From Actinomycetota bacterium (GTDB taxonomy: Bacteria; Actinomycetota; CADDZG01; WHSQ01): a stretch of DNA of 7,428 bases. Made by a program: the position numbers and the translations under genes. Shown piece after piece: positions 6,382 through 7,428 of the stretch. The notes under the pieces were generated by a model. It did no database searches and was not told the DNA's origin. It saw nothing but the letters and a program-made list of their open reading frames with translations. The stretch lies in contig JAHWJK010000049.1 in NCBI GenBank assembly GCA_019348445.1, positions 4,459 through 11,886 on the forward strand, in the 5' to 3' direction. Positions within the stretch are counted from its first letter, which is position 1; every line of letters starts with the position of its first letter.

Positions 6382-6392
6382 CTGTAGCTTTG

Positions 6393-6398
6393 CCTCCC
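6393..6398 (-). promoter_or_regulatory. Ribosome binding site of the histidine kinase gene
   Basis: GGGAGG on the minus strand ends 11 bases before ATG 6381. The spacing is slightly long, but it is the only good candidate near this start and supports the full-length product with its first transmembrane segment. Confidence 0.5.
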
Positions 6399-6421
6399 TG
6401 GTGGGCTAGTTACTCTCCGTA

Positions 6422-6477
6422 GTCGGCAGGCCCGCCGAGGACCTTTAGCCGCCGACGAAGCGTGACGAACAGGCGGC
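6422..6477. promoter_or_regulatory. GC-rich inverted repeats in the divergent intergenic region
   Basis: GTCGGC (6422-6427) plus AGG (6428-6430) can pair with CCT (6442-6444) and GCCGAC (6451-6456) around a bulge. GCCGCC (6448-6453) can instead pair with GGCGGC (6472-6477), and the two pairings exclude each other. The repeats lie in the 169 bases between two divergent start codons, where promoters and operators for both genes should be. I could not assign clear -35/-10 boxes or match a known riboswitch, so this is only a candidate operator or leader structure. Confidence 0.2.
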
Positions 6478-6535
6478 GGGGAGGACCCGGAGGCGCAACG
6501 GAGAACCGTCTCATCACAGACATCAACGGAAATCC

Positions 6536-6542
6536 GAGGGGG
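6536..6542 (+). promoter_or_regulatory. Ribosome binding site of the Asp-box protein gene
   Basis: GAGGGGG lies eight bases before ATG 6551. It decides the start of the incomplete gene, and the residues that follow make a signal peptide. Confidence 0.6.
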
Positions 6543-6550
6543 ACCAACCG

Positions 6551-7428
6551 ATGCGCTCGACGGCAACCTGCCGCCCGATAGTTCTTGGCCTTATAGGCGT
6601 CATCGTCAGCCTTGCGCTCATCGCCTCGCCACACGTGCAACCGGCCGCGGCCGCTCGCGGCGGCGACGGCTCCGGTGGCAAAGCCGTCGCTCACAAGTCC
6701 GGGTTCCGCAAAGCTCCCGCGTCCGCGAAGCGTCACGCTCCCGACGCGAAGCTGTACCGGGTAGGCGTCGAGTCCGGCGAGCCGACCCTCGGACTGACGA
6801 AGAACAACGACATCTTCTACTCCGCTATCCAAACGAACACCCGCGTCGAGGTAATGCGCTCCCGCAACGAGGGCAAGAAGTGGGAGATCGTCTCGCCGAA
6901 AATCGGCAACCGGAACGCGCAGCTCCTGACCCTGGATCCGTACGTGTGGGTCGATTGGCGCACCGACCGTGTCTTCACGATCGACCTGACCGTCGCTTGT
7001 GCCTACATGTCCTACAGCGATAACCACGGTAAGAGTTGGGTCACCAATCCGCTCGCTTGTGGACGCCCGGTCAACGACCACCAAACGCTCTTCTCCGGGC
7101 CCCCCGCGGTCAGCCCGACCGTCGGCTACCCGAACATCGTCTATTACTGCTGGAACGACATCGGTAGCTCGTCGTGCTCGAAGTCGCTGGACGGCGGCCT
7201 CACGTTCCACCCGACGGGCTCGCCTGCGTTCCAGGGCGTGTCGACACAGGGCGAGGACCAGACCGGGCCCCGCACGTGTGGCGGTCTCCACGGTCACGGC
7301 CACGTCGGCTACGACGGCACCGTCTACCTGCCGCGCGGCTACTGCGGCCAGCCGTACGTCGCGATAAGCAAGGACGAGGGACGCACGTGGGATCGCGTTC
7401 AGGTTTCCAACATCGGCATCGAAGGACA
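6551..7428 (+). CDS. Secreted Asp-box (BNR-repeat) beta-propeller protein, sialidase-like fold (3' partial)
   Basis: The frame from ATG 6551 stays open for 292 codons to the window edge, so the gene is incomplete at its 3' end. Residues 1-35 are a signal peptide (hydrophobic IVLGLIGVIVSLALIA, then a PAAAA cut region), followed by a basic Gly/Lys/Ala-rich stretch to about residue 65. Four Asp-box motifs (S-x-D/N-x-G-x-x-W/F) follow: SRNEGKKW (104-111), SDNHGKSW (156-163), SLDGGLTF (212-219) and SKDEGRTW (273-280). They mark turns in beta-propeller blades of sialidases and many other exoproteins. Six cysteines (150, 170, 200, 209, 243, 265) suit disulphides outside the cell. The catalytic Arg triad and Tyr/Glu pair of true sialidases cannot be confirmed from this part, so hydrolase activity is not claimed. 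The first Asp box has Asn for Asp. The gene is divergent from the sensor kinase, and shared control is possible but unproven. Confidence 0.88.
   Translation, partial: MRSTATCRPIVLGLIGVIVSLALIASPHVQPAAAARGGDGSGGKAVAHKSGFRKAPASAKRHAPDAKLYRVGVESGEPTLGLTKNNDIFYSAIQTNTRVEVMRSRNEGKKWEIVSPKIGNRNAQLLTLDPYVWVDWRTDRVFTIDLTVACAYMSYSDNHGKSWVTNPLACGRPVNDHQTLFSGPPAVSPTVGYPNIVYYCWNDIGSSSCSKSLDGGLTFHPTGSPAFQGVSTQGEDQTGPRTCGGLHGHGHVGYDGTVYLPRGYCGQPYVAISKDEGRTWDRVQVSNIGIEG

Noticed and set aside
6382..6550. Cyclic di-GMP, cyclic di-AMP or cobalamin riboswitch before the Asp-box gene
   Set aside because: I looked for the conserved cores of these classes on both strands and did not find them; only generic GC-rich stems are present.
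6410..7303. Open frame of 297 codons on the minus strand at the right end
   Set aside because: It is antisense to the Asp-box protein, whose signal peptide, ribosome binding site and four Asp boxes make the plus strand the coding one. The minus frame has no recognisable domain.

Overview
The window looks like a piece of chromosome from a high-GC Gram-positive bacterium, probably an uncultured or poorly characterised member of the Actinomycetota. The support is strong G/C bias at third codon positions, many long antisense shadow frames, an actinobacterial-style thiolase, and secreted proteins with Ser/Thr-Pro linkers and Ig-like domains. This placement is an inference; there is no rRNA or marker gene. 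I see no tRNA, rRNA, CRISPR array, insertion sequence or phage gene.

Left part (1-4534, all plus strand): the 3' end of a gene ending in an Ig-like domain; a small dodecin-family gene (328-549); a large secreted protein of about 904 residues with an unrecognised ectodomain, a Pro/Ser/Thr linker and two C-terminal Ig-like domains (617-3331); and a FadA-like 3-ketoacyl-CoA thiolase (3371-4534). Gaps are short (about 40-70 bases), so read-through transcription is plausible. The mix of flavin/calcium storage, secreted and beta-oxidation functions does not point to one pathway.

Middle part (4553-6381, minus strand): a two-component pair. The upstream gene is a membrane histidine kinase (two transmembrane segments, GAF-like region, HisKA, HATPase). 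Downstream of it is a receiver-only response regulator. They converge on the thiolase gene across an 18-base gap containing GC-rich palindromes that may terminate transcription.

Right part (6551 to the end, plus strand, incomplete): a secreted beta-propeller-type protein with a signal peptide and four Asp-box (BNR) motifs, divergent from the kinase across 169 bases. The reading frame stays open to the window edge.

No known defence or mobile system is evident. The least explained items are the large ectodomain of the 904-residue protein, the pair of Ig-domain genes flanking a dodecin that lacks the usual flavin-stacking Trp, and a nested hairpin covering the preferred start codon of the large secreted protein.
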